The notes beneath the pieces were generated by a model. It saw only the letters and a list, made by a program, of their open reading frames with translations, did no database searches and had not been told where the DNA came from. A DNA stretch of 64,000 bases from Mesorhabditis belari (Eukaryota; Nematoda; Chromadorea; Rhabditida; Rhabditidae). The stretch is from NCBI GenBank assembly GCA_958450365.1, contig CAUEEP010000915.1, positions 1,041,001 to 1,105,000 on the forward strand. The letters are read 5' to 3'. Below, one piece after another: positions 24,401 through 34,482 of this stretch; position 1 is the first letter of the stretch; every line of letters starts with the position of its first letter. A program made the translations under genes and the position numbers.

Positions 24401-25180
24401 GAGAATCAAAAATCAAGCTTATATCCAAATTTTCAGAACGATACAAAAACTGATTTTCAAGAAATGCCGAATTTACGAATTTTCACAAAACTTGCATTTT
24501 AAGCAAAACTACTGAGTGTATCTTTTTGGAAATTTGGCTATAAGCCTAATTTTTGATTCTCTACAACTTTTCCATTGACACCAAAATGGGTTTCTTTTGA
24601 AGAAAGTGCTCAAACTAGGACATCTCCAGTCCTCCATTTTTGAGCCTCACACTTGTCTCACACACAAACCAAAATCCTACTACGAAAGAGGAATCCGCAA
24701 ATTGCCTGTAAAATGGGCAGAAGTCGTCAATAATAATGGAAATTATTTGGAATGAATTTATGGTTTTATGTTGAATAAATTTTAGTTCAAAGTCCCGCAG
24801 TTTTCAATCCACCAACCCAATAGATAGAAAGTAATAGCTAGATTTATTGTAACTTATTTACAATACTTTAATCATCATTTACTTTTGTTGAAACTGCCAA
24901 CCTGATTGATTTGTCTTAACTCTTCGGCGTGTTCTTTCCTCTCATTTTCCAATTCATCCACCGTCTTCGCGCATTCCTCAAAAAACGCTTTATTCGTGCG
25001 CCAAATTGACGATTCTTCAGCGAAATCCCGCCTCGCTTTTTGCAATATCTTCATCCGTTCACTAAAAACTATTCAAATTTCTTTTTTTTAACTGAAAATC
25101 TTTAATAAACAATTCAATAGAAGATACTACCTGATATCAGCAAGACCCATCAACTCATTCGTGCACATTTGTAAATCCAT
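18443..25180 (-). CDS. zc4h2: ZC4H2 orthologue (coiled coil plus C4H2 zinc finger), with an apparent 1-base frame break
   Basis: ZC4H2 is a nuclear partner of RNF220-type ubiquitin ligases in neural development. Exons (minus): 25180-25131, 25061-24902, 24259-24134, 23570-23549 (22 nt), 19443-19350, 19281-19139, 18559-18443. ATG follows a TTCAACTTAG acceptor (trans-splice type). Exons 1-3 form a coiled coil (ERMKILQKARRDFAEE; LRQINQDINLLEDMLKNLH), matching the vertebrate EELRLIHADINVME region. The last exon holds the diagnostic finger CEACGGQIHRNAPTCPLCK followed by SRNPKRKRKD; vertebrate ZC4H2 has the same QIHRNAPxCPLCK block. Summed exons give 712 nt, one more than a multiple of three: exon 6 is open in one frame at its start (PMPVIPPGFLPKW) and in another at its end (FPPPALRANHESKMK), the switch falling at a run of six C. 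About 236 aa if the run had five. Confidence 0.88.
19711..21130. repeat. Tandem and dispersed repeats in ZC4H2 intron 4
   Basis: A unit of about 106 bp (TTCATTTTTCTCCGCGAAAY to GAGTACTTGAGGATAAAGTA) is tandem at 19711 and 19808 and recurs near 20670. A longer block of about 950 bp (TGGTTCAGTACTAAGAGGGT, TGGTACAATGCG, GTACCAAGTGTACTAG) recurs at about 19930, 20820 and 21070. ORFs of 90-131 codons here run through the repeat and are not genes. Confidence 0.75.
21837..22560. repeat. Direct duplication in ZC4H2 intron 4, period about 370 bp
   Basis: TTCATTTCACCACCGTTAGG followed by CGTACTT, GAGAGAACAA and CCATAAGTATGGCTCTG occurs at about 21840 and 22218. The second unit lacks and gains short pieces. 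Downstream, CTAGTACTT...ATAGCGTACTTAAAC occurs at about 23020 and 23310. Confidence 0.75.
24301..24820. mobile_element. mariner-type MITE, copy 3 (in ZC4H2 intron 2)
   Basis: A 520-bp copy flanked by TA, in the opposite orientation to copies 1 and 4. The left end is TTGGGTTTATTGAATTGAAA and the right end CAATCCACCAACCCAA. There is no coding capacity. A further fragment of the same element lies at about 23484-23530. Confidence 0.88.
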
Positions 25181-25462
25181 GCTAAGTTGAAATTGAAAAT
25201 AGATACAAAATAGTGTTGTTGGTTCTAGAACCTTGATACGAATCATTAAACAAAAAAAAGGAAAGAGTGAGAACATGGTTCAAATAGAGGAAACTGCTTG
25301 ACTCATCATGGGAAGGAAAAATTGAAACCAGACCAAAAAGAGAAATGACAAAGAATGTGAGGTAATGATTTGAAAAAGTTTAGAAAAGTTTTTCATTGGC
25401 TAAGATTTTGGCTTTTATCATATAAGCTATGTTATTTAAATTTTCATAGAAGCAATCAAAAA

Positions 25463-25810
25463 TCAGCTACAACCAGTTAGAATCAGTTAACAACCAATTA
25501 ACAATCAGTTAACAACCAGTTAACAACCAGTTGCAGTTAACATTAGTGAACCAGTTAAAACGATATTGGCATTAGTTAACAACTAGTAAGCAACAGTTAA
25601 CAATCGTTAGCAATCGGTTAGCAATCAGTTAGCAATCAGTTAACAATCAGTTAGCAACCAGTTAGCAATCAGTTAACAACCAATTAACAATCAGTTAACA
25701 ACCAGTTAACAGCCAGTTAGCAACCAGTTAACAATCAGTTAACAACCAGTTAACAACCAAGTTAACAACCAGTTAACAACCAGTTAACAACCAGTTAGCA
25801 ATCAGTTAAC
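25463..25810. repeat. Satellite of about 10-11 bp, (AGTTAACAACC)n
   Basis: About 350 bp of imperfect tandem repeats of AGTTAACAACC and AGTTAGCAATC just upstream of ZC4H2. HpaI-type GTTAAC sites recur throughout. Confidence 0.9.
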
Positions 25811-27087
25811 TCTTAAGCACAAGAACCAGCTAACAATGTTCTCAGTTTTCAACAGTAAAACAACAAAAAGTCTATAAAAGTCTACGAAAAGTAAAATCAA
25901 AAATTTTTCATGATATTCAAAAAGTATCCGTCTCACAGCAAACTCAGCTCATAGTAAGAGAATTTTCTGGTGGTAGCTGGGTTGAGGCCATTCACAGCCA
26001 CTTGATCAAACAAATCCTGGGGGCAATGAAGCGATGTGAAAAGAAAGATTGAGAAAGAAAAAGGGGGAAATCCATTTACAGCCACCTTCAACTATTGGAT
26101 GATAGGTGTAAAGGGCTCTATCATCGAATCTTTTGAATTTCTTTGTTTGAAAAACCTGGAAATCCATTGAAATGTCTATTTTTTCACACAATCAATCAAA
26201 GGTCTTCAAATAATGTTTTGAATCTAATATCAATATATAATATAGATATCTTTGCATGATTTAAGATCAATTTTTGAAATGATTTCCTCAAATATTAGCT
26301 TATTTGGAAAATTAAAAGAATCAAAAATTGAAAAGCTATTAGCTTTTCTCCGCTATTAGATTAATGTATCTGCCTGGATTACGGTATTCAATCTAGAATA
26401 GGATATTCAGTCTAGAATAGTTAGATTATGGTATTTCGTCTCAAGAGATCGAGAGACTCAAGAAAAGCTATTAGCTTTTCTTTGCAAAATTCTTAGTTGT
26501 GCCTTTTGTGTTTTCCATTGAAATGGAATGGGTGAAAAGAAAAAAAAAGAGAGATGAGTTTGCTCTTTGGGTGCCAATAAAGATCGCACTTTGAGTTAAG
26601 GCTGGGAACGAAGAAAAAAACAGAAAAAGATGCCATTATTGAGAATATTCAAATCGACTTTCTTGAGTGATGTGTAAGAAGAGAGGAAGAGACTCAAAGA
26701 TTGACTCTTTCAAGAAACATCTTCAAGTTTTAAGACTAGCATTAGTCATTTGCAAGTCAGTATTACAGTCTTACAGATTCGATTGCTTGGAAAAATGTAG
26801 CCTATTCATTTAGCAACTCTGTGAGTGAATCGAAAAGTACATTGAATAGAGAAAAATTTTGGATGATGGCTTCGGTGTCTTTTCCTTTTTCTCGGAGCAG
26901 CGATGACGCATTCATTATGTTTTGTCTTTTTGATGAATATTTGTTAAAAAGTAAAGAGATAGCGGATAGAAAAGTGGAAATTTGTTTCATTTTATGGGGT
27001 TCACAAAAATCTTAGGGTTCTGAAGATTTAGAAGAGTTTCAAACTCTTTCACTTCTGTCTCTTATCTGGATTTCCTCGCTATCGGAA

Positions 27088-27184
27088 GGGTGCTCTCATG
27101 GCTCAGTGGGTAGAGTGTCTGCTTCCCACACGGGTCTTTCGCAACTGGTCGCGGGTTCAATCCCCCTCGGGTGCTTTTTTTTCA
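27088..27184 (+). repeat. tRNA-derived sequence, unit 1
   Basis: Contains an A box (TGGCTCAGTGG), a B box (GGTTCAATCC) and a following run of eight T, the three parts of an RNA polymerase III gene. The spacing fits a tRNA with a long variable arm, and CCC sits where the anticodon would be. However, the two ends do not pair into an acceptor stem (GGGTGC at both ends), so this is a tRNA-derived repeat or decayed gene and not a proven tRNA. Confidence 0.5.
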
Positions 27185-27286
27185 AATTCAAATTGAAAAA
27201 CGAAAAAGGTGAGAAGAGAGAGAAGAGAAAGAAGATGGTAAAACTTTGGAAAAGTGTTTCTTACCTGGATTTCCTCGCTCTCGAAA

Positions 27287-27380
27287 GGGTGTTCTCATGG
27301 CTCAGTGGATAGAGCGTCTGCTTGCCACACGTGTCTTTCGCAACTGTTCGCTGGTTCAATCCCCCTCCGCTCTTTTATTC
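27287..27380 (+). repeat. tRNA-derived sequence, unit 2
   Basis: A second copy of the unit at 27088 with about 10% substitutions. It is part of a direct duplication of about 200 bp that begins at CTGGATTTCCTCGCT in both copies. The A and B boxes are kept; the terminator is the shorter TTTT. Confidence 0.5.
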
Positions 27381-27543
27381 AAATTGAAAAACGAAAAAGG
27401 TGAGGAGAGAAAGAAGATGGTAAAAATTGTCCTTCATAGTAAAATTTTGGTTCAATGCTTTTTATGAAAGATTTTGTTCTTTGCAATCGTTTTGAGATCG
27501 TTTTATTAGCTCTATGAAAACTGAATTGAATTGAATTGAATAT

Positions 27544-30405
27544 CTAATGGTATAAACGAATCAATTGTGATGTGTTTGCTGGTAGGCCAGTCAATGGACA
27601 CTTGCCAAATTTCTTCAAATGAGAATCGATACAAGTATAGCAGAATACATAGCCTAAAAAGGTTTTTAAAAGGTTTTTTGAAAAAAAAATAGTCTACCTG
27701 AAACCGATAAAGCGGTGCTGTTCTCACGATTTTTCAAACAAATCGGGCATTTATTCGTCTCCAATGTGTGAATGTTTGATTCGTTCAACAAAAGCTGAAA
27801 AAACGTTTTCTTAAAGCTGACTCTAAATGAGATTTTTGGTTGAAAAGAGAATTTAGAGCTTTAATTTATCATGATCTTTTAAATCAAACATTATGTGGTG
27901 GTGGAGGTGTTTTCCATGATGCTTTTTGTCCTTTTAGTTGTGCTCCAAGATCCGAATTGTACATGAAATCGACAAATTGAACAAAGAAGAGTCCATAACC
28001 AAAAAGACGATACATCACTCCGGGAATGGCCAAGAAAATACGCCATAAACGTTGGAGGATACTGAAAAGGGAAATCTCTATATTATGATGGCAAATATCT
28101 AGAATTTACTGTAAAATCTCTAGAATTTACTGTAAAATCTCTATAATTTACTCCTTAATTTTTACCCGGTTGGTTGAAGATGAGCTGGTAGCCCATCAAA
28201 GGAAGCCAAATCGGCTCCAGTCAACTTCTCGAGACGAACCCCCGACGCCCAAAGAAACGGTGAATGGATGTAACTTCTAAAAATTTGTTTGAAATTTAAT
28301 TTCAAATATCTAATATTTAAAAGCCAACGTCACAATTTGAATACTGGCGATTAGAGTGATTTTTTTGCAATGATTTTCGCTGAAAGTACGGTAATTTTTC
28401 CTAAGTGCGCTTTTTAAAAAACGCATTACTCGTGAGGAACACACTCTAGTGGTGACTAGAGTGTGTTCCTCGCGAGTAAGTAAGTAACTCGAGTAAAATT
28501 TGTATAAGTTTACTCGATAAGTAATTTTTACTCGATTAATCGACGTTGTTTTTGGTCGAGTAACTACGAGTAATCCTCTTTACACCGCGAGTAAATTGAA
28601 TATCTTTATTTGTGAAGGGAATTTCCCACCAAATCAGTTAAACGAATGAATACCTTTAAAAAGAGTCGTATATAAGCCGTCGCTCGTGATTTTTTGCAAT
28701 AATTGAAAAGAAAATTTTCCTAAGTGTGCGTTTTAAAATACGCATTACTCGTGAGGCACACACTCTAATAAGAAAATTGGGTGCTTTACGGTTATCGGGG
28801 GGCCGAATTTTTGGCCAATTTGCACCTCATTTTTAAGCATTTTAAACTTGTCAGATCAGGAAGTTTTAATAAGTTTTAGATAGCTTAGAACGTCAACTTT
28901 CAGAAATTATTTGTTTCATCAAAAGTTATTAACAAAAATCCATCTAAAATCGGGCTGTAAAATGGTCAGACTTATATACCGTGTGAAATGGTATATGAGC
29001 CGCCGCTTGTGATTTTTTGGCGCCAATTTTTTGCCATAATTTTTGCGAAAAGGTACGGTTAATTTTCCTAATTGTGCGTTTTAAAAGACGCGTTACTCGT
29101 GGGGAAAACACTCTAATAAGAAAATTGGGTGCTTTACGGTTATCGGGGGGCCGAGTTTTTGGCCAACTTGTAGTTTTGTTCTATTTGGCTTGTTCTGGAA
29201 GCAATTTTATTCAATTTTGTATTGTTTCAGCTAGATTTTACAAGCTAATTGTAAGAATATAATATAAAAGAACGATGCTTTACGGATAACGGGGGAGGGG
29301 GGGGCAAATTTTTTGGCCAACTTGCACCTCATTTTTAAGCATCTTAAGCTTGTCAGATCAGGAAGTTTTAATAAGATTTAGATAGCTTAAAACGTCAGCT
29401 TTCAGGAAATATTAGTTTTATCAAAAGTTATTAACAAAAACCCATACAAAATCAGGCTGTAAAATGGTATATAAGCCGTCGCTCGTGAATTTTCGCGCCA
29501 ATTTTTTGCAATAATTTTCGCGAAAAGTACGATTAATTTTCCTAAGTGTGCGTTTTAAAAGACGCATTGCACGTGAGGAAAACATTCTACTTGTGATCAC
29601 TTTATTCAAATTAAACTAACCGATTGATGATGTAAGCGATCTGAAGGAAGACAGTGAGCGCTCCAATTATCGACTTGAACCATGGATAATACTTCACAAA
29701 CACTTTAGCCAGTTTGACTTTGAAATCTTGGTTCTAAAATATTTGATTATCTCAAGATTTTGCCTACAACTTACCGCGTTTCCAATATACGAAAGTCTCA
29801 GCTTTAGATCATCGTGCAGTTTATCCAATTTGTCTCGAAGATATGGCCAAATTACCTAAAAGAATCAAAAAATAGTGCCTAAAGTTGTAGCTGAGCTTTG
29901 AAACTCTTTCAGTGATATTTCGCTTATTTATATTTCATTATATATTGTTTATATTGTTACCAAAATGAAAATCGATCTTAGTTTTGTCCATCCTTTCATT
30001 GGCATTTCTCCAGTTGCTTGGAAAATACGTTTCATTCCGTAAAAGTTTTCAGAAAATGAGGCACCTGGAAATCTTTATTTTAAAAGCATTTAAAATTAAA
30101 TATATTTCACAATTTACCATATTTTGTTAAGAAATGGTTTTGCAAGAAGAAATCGAAAAGGAAATAGAATTCGTCATATTTTTGACTCAAACTTGAGAAC
30201 TTCTCCGGATATGCAAAAGCCAGATACTGAAATTTATTGTTTAACTTTTGAATGAAACGAAATTGACCTTTGTTAAGTGCCTTAATGCAGGTTTGAGCGA
30301 TTTCATGAGTGATTCTTGTGACATCACATCGAATATCGATGGCTGATCACCAATTTGATTCATCTTTGTCATTTGTGTCATGAAAGCTCCACGAAGACCG
30401 GCCAT
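27544..30405 (-). CDS. prx-12: Peroxin-12 (PEX12), peroxisomal RING ubiquitin-ligase subunit
   Basis: PEX12 is one of the three RING subunits of the peroxisomal membrane complex that ubiquitinates the import receptor PEX5. Nine exons (minus): 30405-30268, 30226-30118, 30064-29961, 29855-29775, 29733-29621, 28276-28166, 28061-27890, 27794-27698, 27653-27544; 344 aa against 359 in human. The ATG follows a TTTAG acceptor by three bases (trans-splice type). Landmarks: DQPSIFDVMSQESLM at the N-terminus, GASFSENFYGMKRI in exon 3, membrane segments in exons 5 and 7, then the C-terminal RING-like domain C292-P-I-C295, YVFCYTC (313, 316), KCPLTG (327), LIRLYH at the end. As in other PEX12 proteins the RING has only five zinc-type cysteines. 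Intron 5 is swollen by tandem repeats. Confidence 0.96.
28355..29600. repeat. Tandem/hairpin repeats in PEX12 intron 5
   Basis: Four imperfect copies of a block containing TTTTCCTAAGTGTGCGTTTT and ACGCATTACTCGTGAGGAA, at about 28390, 28720, 29060 and 29540. Three copies also carry GGGTGCTTTACGGTTATCGG and TTGTCAGATCAGGAAGTTTT. At 28430-28480 two copies meet head to head as a hairpin (GAACACACTCTAGT, then ACTAGAGTGTGTTC). Confidence 0.8.
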
Positions 30406-31697
30406 CTTCTAAATCTATTAATTTGTACAAAAAAAAGACATAAAATAGTTCACCAGATATCAAAAAAATCAATGATTAGGGAAAAGAAAAGGGGGAAAAT
30501 GGCCTTCAAATTGAAGTGTAGTTTGGAGATTGAGATAAGGGAAAAGAGGGAGAAAAGGCAACCTGATTGAACCTTAATTGGAAGCAAAAAAATGAACGAT
30601 TGATTGATTAGATATGGTAAAGGATTAGAGGCTGAGACAGCTATTCTTTCAATAGCTCTTTCAATAGCTCTTTCAATAGCTTCAATAGCTTCAATAGCTT
30701 CAATAGCTTCAATAGCTTCAATAGCTTCAATGGCTTCAATGGCTTCAATAGCTTCAATGACTTCAGTAGCTCTTTCAATAGCTTCAATAGCTTCAAGAGC
30801 TTCAATAGCTATTCTTTCAAAGGTTCCAAATAAGAGTCCATAGCTTGCTTTACCAAAGTTCCACCGATTTTCTTCTAGCAAAATCCTAGCAGAACTATAA
30901 ATAGTAAGGAACCAGTAGATTATATAATCTGCAAGTTCTCTAGGTTTCTTGAAGTCAGATAAGATTTTTTTAAGCCAACTCCTGAATCATTCAAGCTTTT
31001 ACAGCATAAATTCTTCACTGATAAATCTTTGGACACTTTTTTTACTGTTTAGAAATGAAAAGTTCACTAATTGACTTACGATTTGCCCAAATAGAAGACA
31101 TTTATTTGACATTTTTCTATCTTTTTACGCTAATTTGAGCCCGTTTACAGGAAAATCTAGACGCAAAAACTCGTTTTGCGTAAAATTCGTTAAAAAAAAT
31201 AAATTAACTGAAGAGATTGTGTTGAAGAGACTTTGAAGAACTGTTTTCTTCGTTGAAGAAAACAGCCTAAGGATTAGGTTCGTCGGAAAATCTTGTTTCC
31301 TTTTTTAAAGGTTGCTTTTTCTAAATGAATAATAAACCAGTCAATCTATGGTTTATTTTATCAGAAAGTCCTATTATTTATGTGCAAATTGGCCGTTAAA
31401 AAATCCTGAAAAGCTCGCTTTAGTTAATTTTTTTAAAGGTTTGAAGTCGAGAAGTCAAAGACGATAAAACTCAAAGTTCCGATTTGAGCACCTTTAGTCA
31501 CAAAAACCTATTTTGGTGTCTATGGATAAAAGATAGAGCACAAAAAGTTAGGTATATAGACAAATTTTCAGAGAAATTCATTCAGCTGATTTCAATTATA
31601 AGAATTTTAGCAAAAAAAAAACAAAAAACAAGAATTCTTGTTCGGATTTGCTTCAAAAAAGTGGACACAAATTAGCCTAAAAATGAGCTAAATGAAA

Positions 31698-31920
31698 TAC
31701 CGTATTTTCTCTAATAGTAGTGCACCGCAGCGAGCCGAGTTGATGACTATTTTAGGGTTTCTAAGTTTTTGCAGAGGTTCAACACTCTAATCCTCCACAA
31801 GATCTCATCGTCAGCTACATTTTCCGATCCCACATCGATAGGTTCTGATAAACGCTTCTTCGAGATTTCAAGGAATTTAGGCGACGCTCAGGGTGCACTA
31901 CTATTAGAGAGAATCCGGTA
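31698..31920. mobile_element. MITE family P4 (TACCGTATT), copy 1
   Basis: Ends are TACCGTATTTTCTCTAATAG followed by TAGTGCAC, and the inverted match ending GAATCCGGTA. The interior has TCTCATCGTCAGCTACATTT and CCACATCGATAGGTTCTGAT. Confidence 0.88.
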
Positions 31921-32098
31921 GTTTAGAATTGAATTTCAAAAATAAAGCTATTCACTTGAAAAACACAGTCGGCAAGATAGAAACAGGAGAGATTCAATCG
32001 GGTAACATTAGAGCTGATTCAAGACTGATTCAAAGCAGAGAACGACCATCGAGGAAGGTTTTTGGTTTTCTTGCTAGGAAGAGAGTAAAAGCTTTAAT

Positions 32099-32320
32099 TA
32101 CCGTATTTTCTCTAATAGTAGTGCACCCCGGCGAGCAGAGTTGATGACTATTTTACGGTTTCCAAGTTATCCCAGAAGCTCAACACCCAAATCCCCCACT
32201 AGATCTCATCGTCAGCTACATTTTCCGACCCCACATCGATAGGTTTTGATAAGCGGTTCTCGAGATTTCGATCAATTTAGACGACGCTCTGGGTGCACTA
32301 CTATTAGAGAGAATACGGTA
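32099..32320. mobile_element. MITE family P4, copy 2
   Basis: Same length, ends and interior as the copy at 31698, in the same orientation, 178 bp downstream. The ends are perfect (TACCGTATTTTCTCTAATAG; GAATACGGTA). Confidence 0.9.
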
Positions 32321-34482
32321 GTTAATCTTTTTTTATTTAAAGCAAATCATTTATCGGCTAATTACTCTTTTATAAATGAAAATTTTGAAAAAAGAAGACA
32401 TGACTTTCCGCTCAAAGAAATAGTTAGCAATTCACAGACCACACAATTTGAGAAACACTGAAAAAAGTGGACACAAAAAGTTGGTGATCGAGTAAAGGAG
32501 ACCGTCACAAATTAGCTCGTCTTTCTTTTGAATCCCGGAGTTTTTGTGTGGGTGGAATGCGATTTCTCGTGTATCTCTTGCTCAAGATTCGTCAACTCTC
32601 TTCCTCTCCAAACCCTTACTTTTCTCAATCTCGCCCACCTTCCACTTTTTCCCGATTTTTACAGAACTTTCTCTCTCTCTCTTTTTCTTTTCTTTTTCTT
32701 CTTTTCTCTGATTGATTGATTGATACTCTAGTTTTCTGTCAAACTCAATTTGCACACCCATTTTTGAGAAATCTCAAGGAAAACTTTTGCATTTCATATA
32801 ATTTGATGTTCTTTTAGTTTTTTTTAAAGGTCTATTTTCTTTTGATGAATGAAGATTTACTTTTTCAAATTTCTTTTTTAGACACAAATAGGTTTATGAG
32901 TGGAATTTCACTTTCGTTTGAGGAAATTTGACTCGATGAACTTGCGAAAAAGGAAAAAGTCATTGAGTGGGTGGGGTTTTCATTTCAGGAATTCACCAAT
33001 CAATCGAAAAGAAGGACTTTTGTAAGAACTTTTGGACTATTCAATGCTTTTTATGAAAGATTTTGTTCTTTGCAATCGTTTTGAGATCGTTTTTTCTTAC
33101 TACAAGAAGTAAGAACTTTTGCTTATTCTCTTTTTTTCTCTTTTCTACATTCATTTGTTGAATCTTTTAAACGATTATTGAACTTTGCTTTGTTTAAAAC
33201 AATGACTCTCATTGTAATTTCCATTGAGCTTATTCCATTGAGCCTTTTCTCAAAAAAAACCCGATCAACTCGAGAAAGAAACAAGAGAAAACAAGACCTG
33301 ATTTATTTTTTTTCTTGAAAATCTTGTCGCAAATTGGTTTGGAAGAAGTTCACTGGTAGAAAATTGAAATTTCAACGCAAACCTCCTTGTCTTCTCAAGT
33401 TCTTTTTGCAAGATCTTTTTTGTTGACTGAACTTGAACTTGAAGTTTGGCTAAGTTGTTAAGTTTTGAACATAACTTGAAGTTCTTATATGAGTTCAATC
33501 AACGAATCAAGTCAAAATACTTCAAATCATACCTTTTCTCTTTTTCCTTTAATCCCTTCTCTTCCTTTTTCCTTCTATTTTTCTTTTTCTTATATTTTTC
33601 TGTCCTTCACCCAGCAAACATCGTAACAACCGCATTTTGAAGGTGAAAACCGCGAAAGAAAGTCGAAAGTCGAAAAATTTACGTCGAATTCCTAATTCCC
33701 TTCCGAGTTTGGCTAAGTTGTTAAGTTTGGAATCTAATTTGGAATTACTCATCGAATCATCTTTGATGTAAAGAGGATTCTCTTCATTTTTGTCATTTCA
33801 TTCTCTGAAACATCAATACAACAAAGTTTTAGCTTGAGGAACTGGTAAATTGAAAGTTTTAAGCAAACTTCAAACAGTTTCTTAGTTTTAAATGATCTTG
33901 ATCGCTGACAAAACTTTCCTAATCTTAAAACAACTCTAACTTTAACTCTAAACCTTTTCTTTCTCATTCTCTCTTTCTTTCTCATGCTTTTCAGTCAATA
34001 ATTGTTGTCTAAATGATCGAGAGAAAGAAAGTGATCATTGTTGATTGGTGAAAAGGAGTGAGATGCTTGTGATCCCCAAGAAATCCTTTCGAGAGATTGA
34101 TTCATTAATTTCTTTTCATTCAATTTCATTTCCCCCATTTCTCTATTGATGAAATCTCCATTCTCGGGAATTTCTCAGATTTCTTTTCCCCGCTCAATCC
34201 CCGTTTTGACCCCTATTGATAGTTGAGCAAAGAAGTCAGCAAATTGTGCCTATCTCTGACGTAAACGTGGGAAAGATTTGGAGCTTCATTCAATATTTAA
34301 TACTTGTACAAAAGCTAGCAACTTATCCATCTATTCATCCAGGTACATTCACTGTTTTGATTCTCACAACTCTCGTAGAAATTTCTCTGACCTTGAATCT
34401 TTGAGATCCGTTTATCGACTGTGTTTAAATAAGTTTTTCAAAGATTTTTCTGAATAACAACTTCCGAACGAACTCTTTTCAG

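Larger units (their letters stand above)
25811..27543. other. Intergenic between ZC4H2 and PEX12; two tRNA-like units
   Basis: No protein gene supported. The region contains AT-rich spacer, a short direct repeat at 26390-26480 (TAGCTTTTCT, GTATTCAGTCTAGAATAG), and the tRNA-like pair described separately. Confidence 0.6.
30409..34482. other. Intergenic between divergent PEX12 and EGF genes; MITEs and tandem repeats
   Basis: No gene supported in 4 kb. 30647-30810 is a 9-bp array (TCAATAGCT)n, which gives long open frames of alternating Ala/Ile/Glu or Ser/Ile/Ala that are artefacts. 31420-31680 and 47850-48150 are copies of one dispersed repeat (GGATAAAAGATAGAGCA). Positions 33036-33095 repeat 27446-27505 (CTTTTTATGAAAGATTTTGT). 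33437 and 33707 share GTTTGGCTAAGTTGTTAAGT. Confidence 0.6.

Noticed and set aside
30450..30881. 143-codon ORF rich in AIEAIE
   Set aside because: Translation of a 9-bp tandem array; both strands are open for the same reason.
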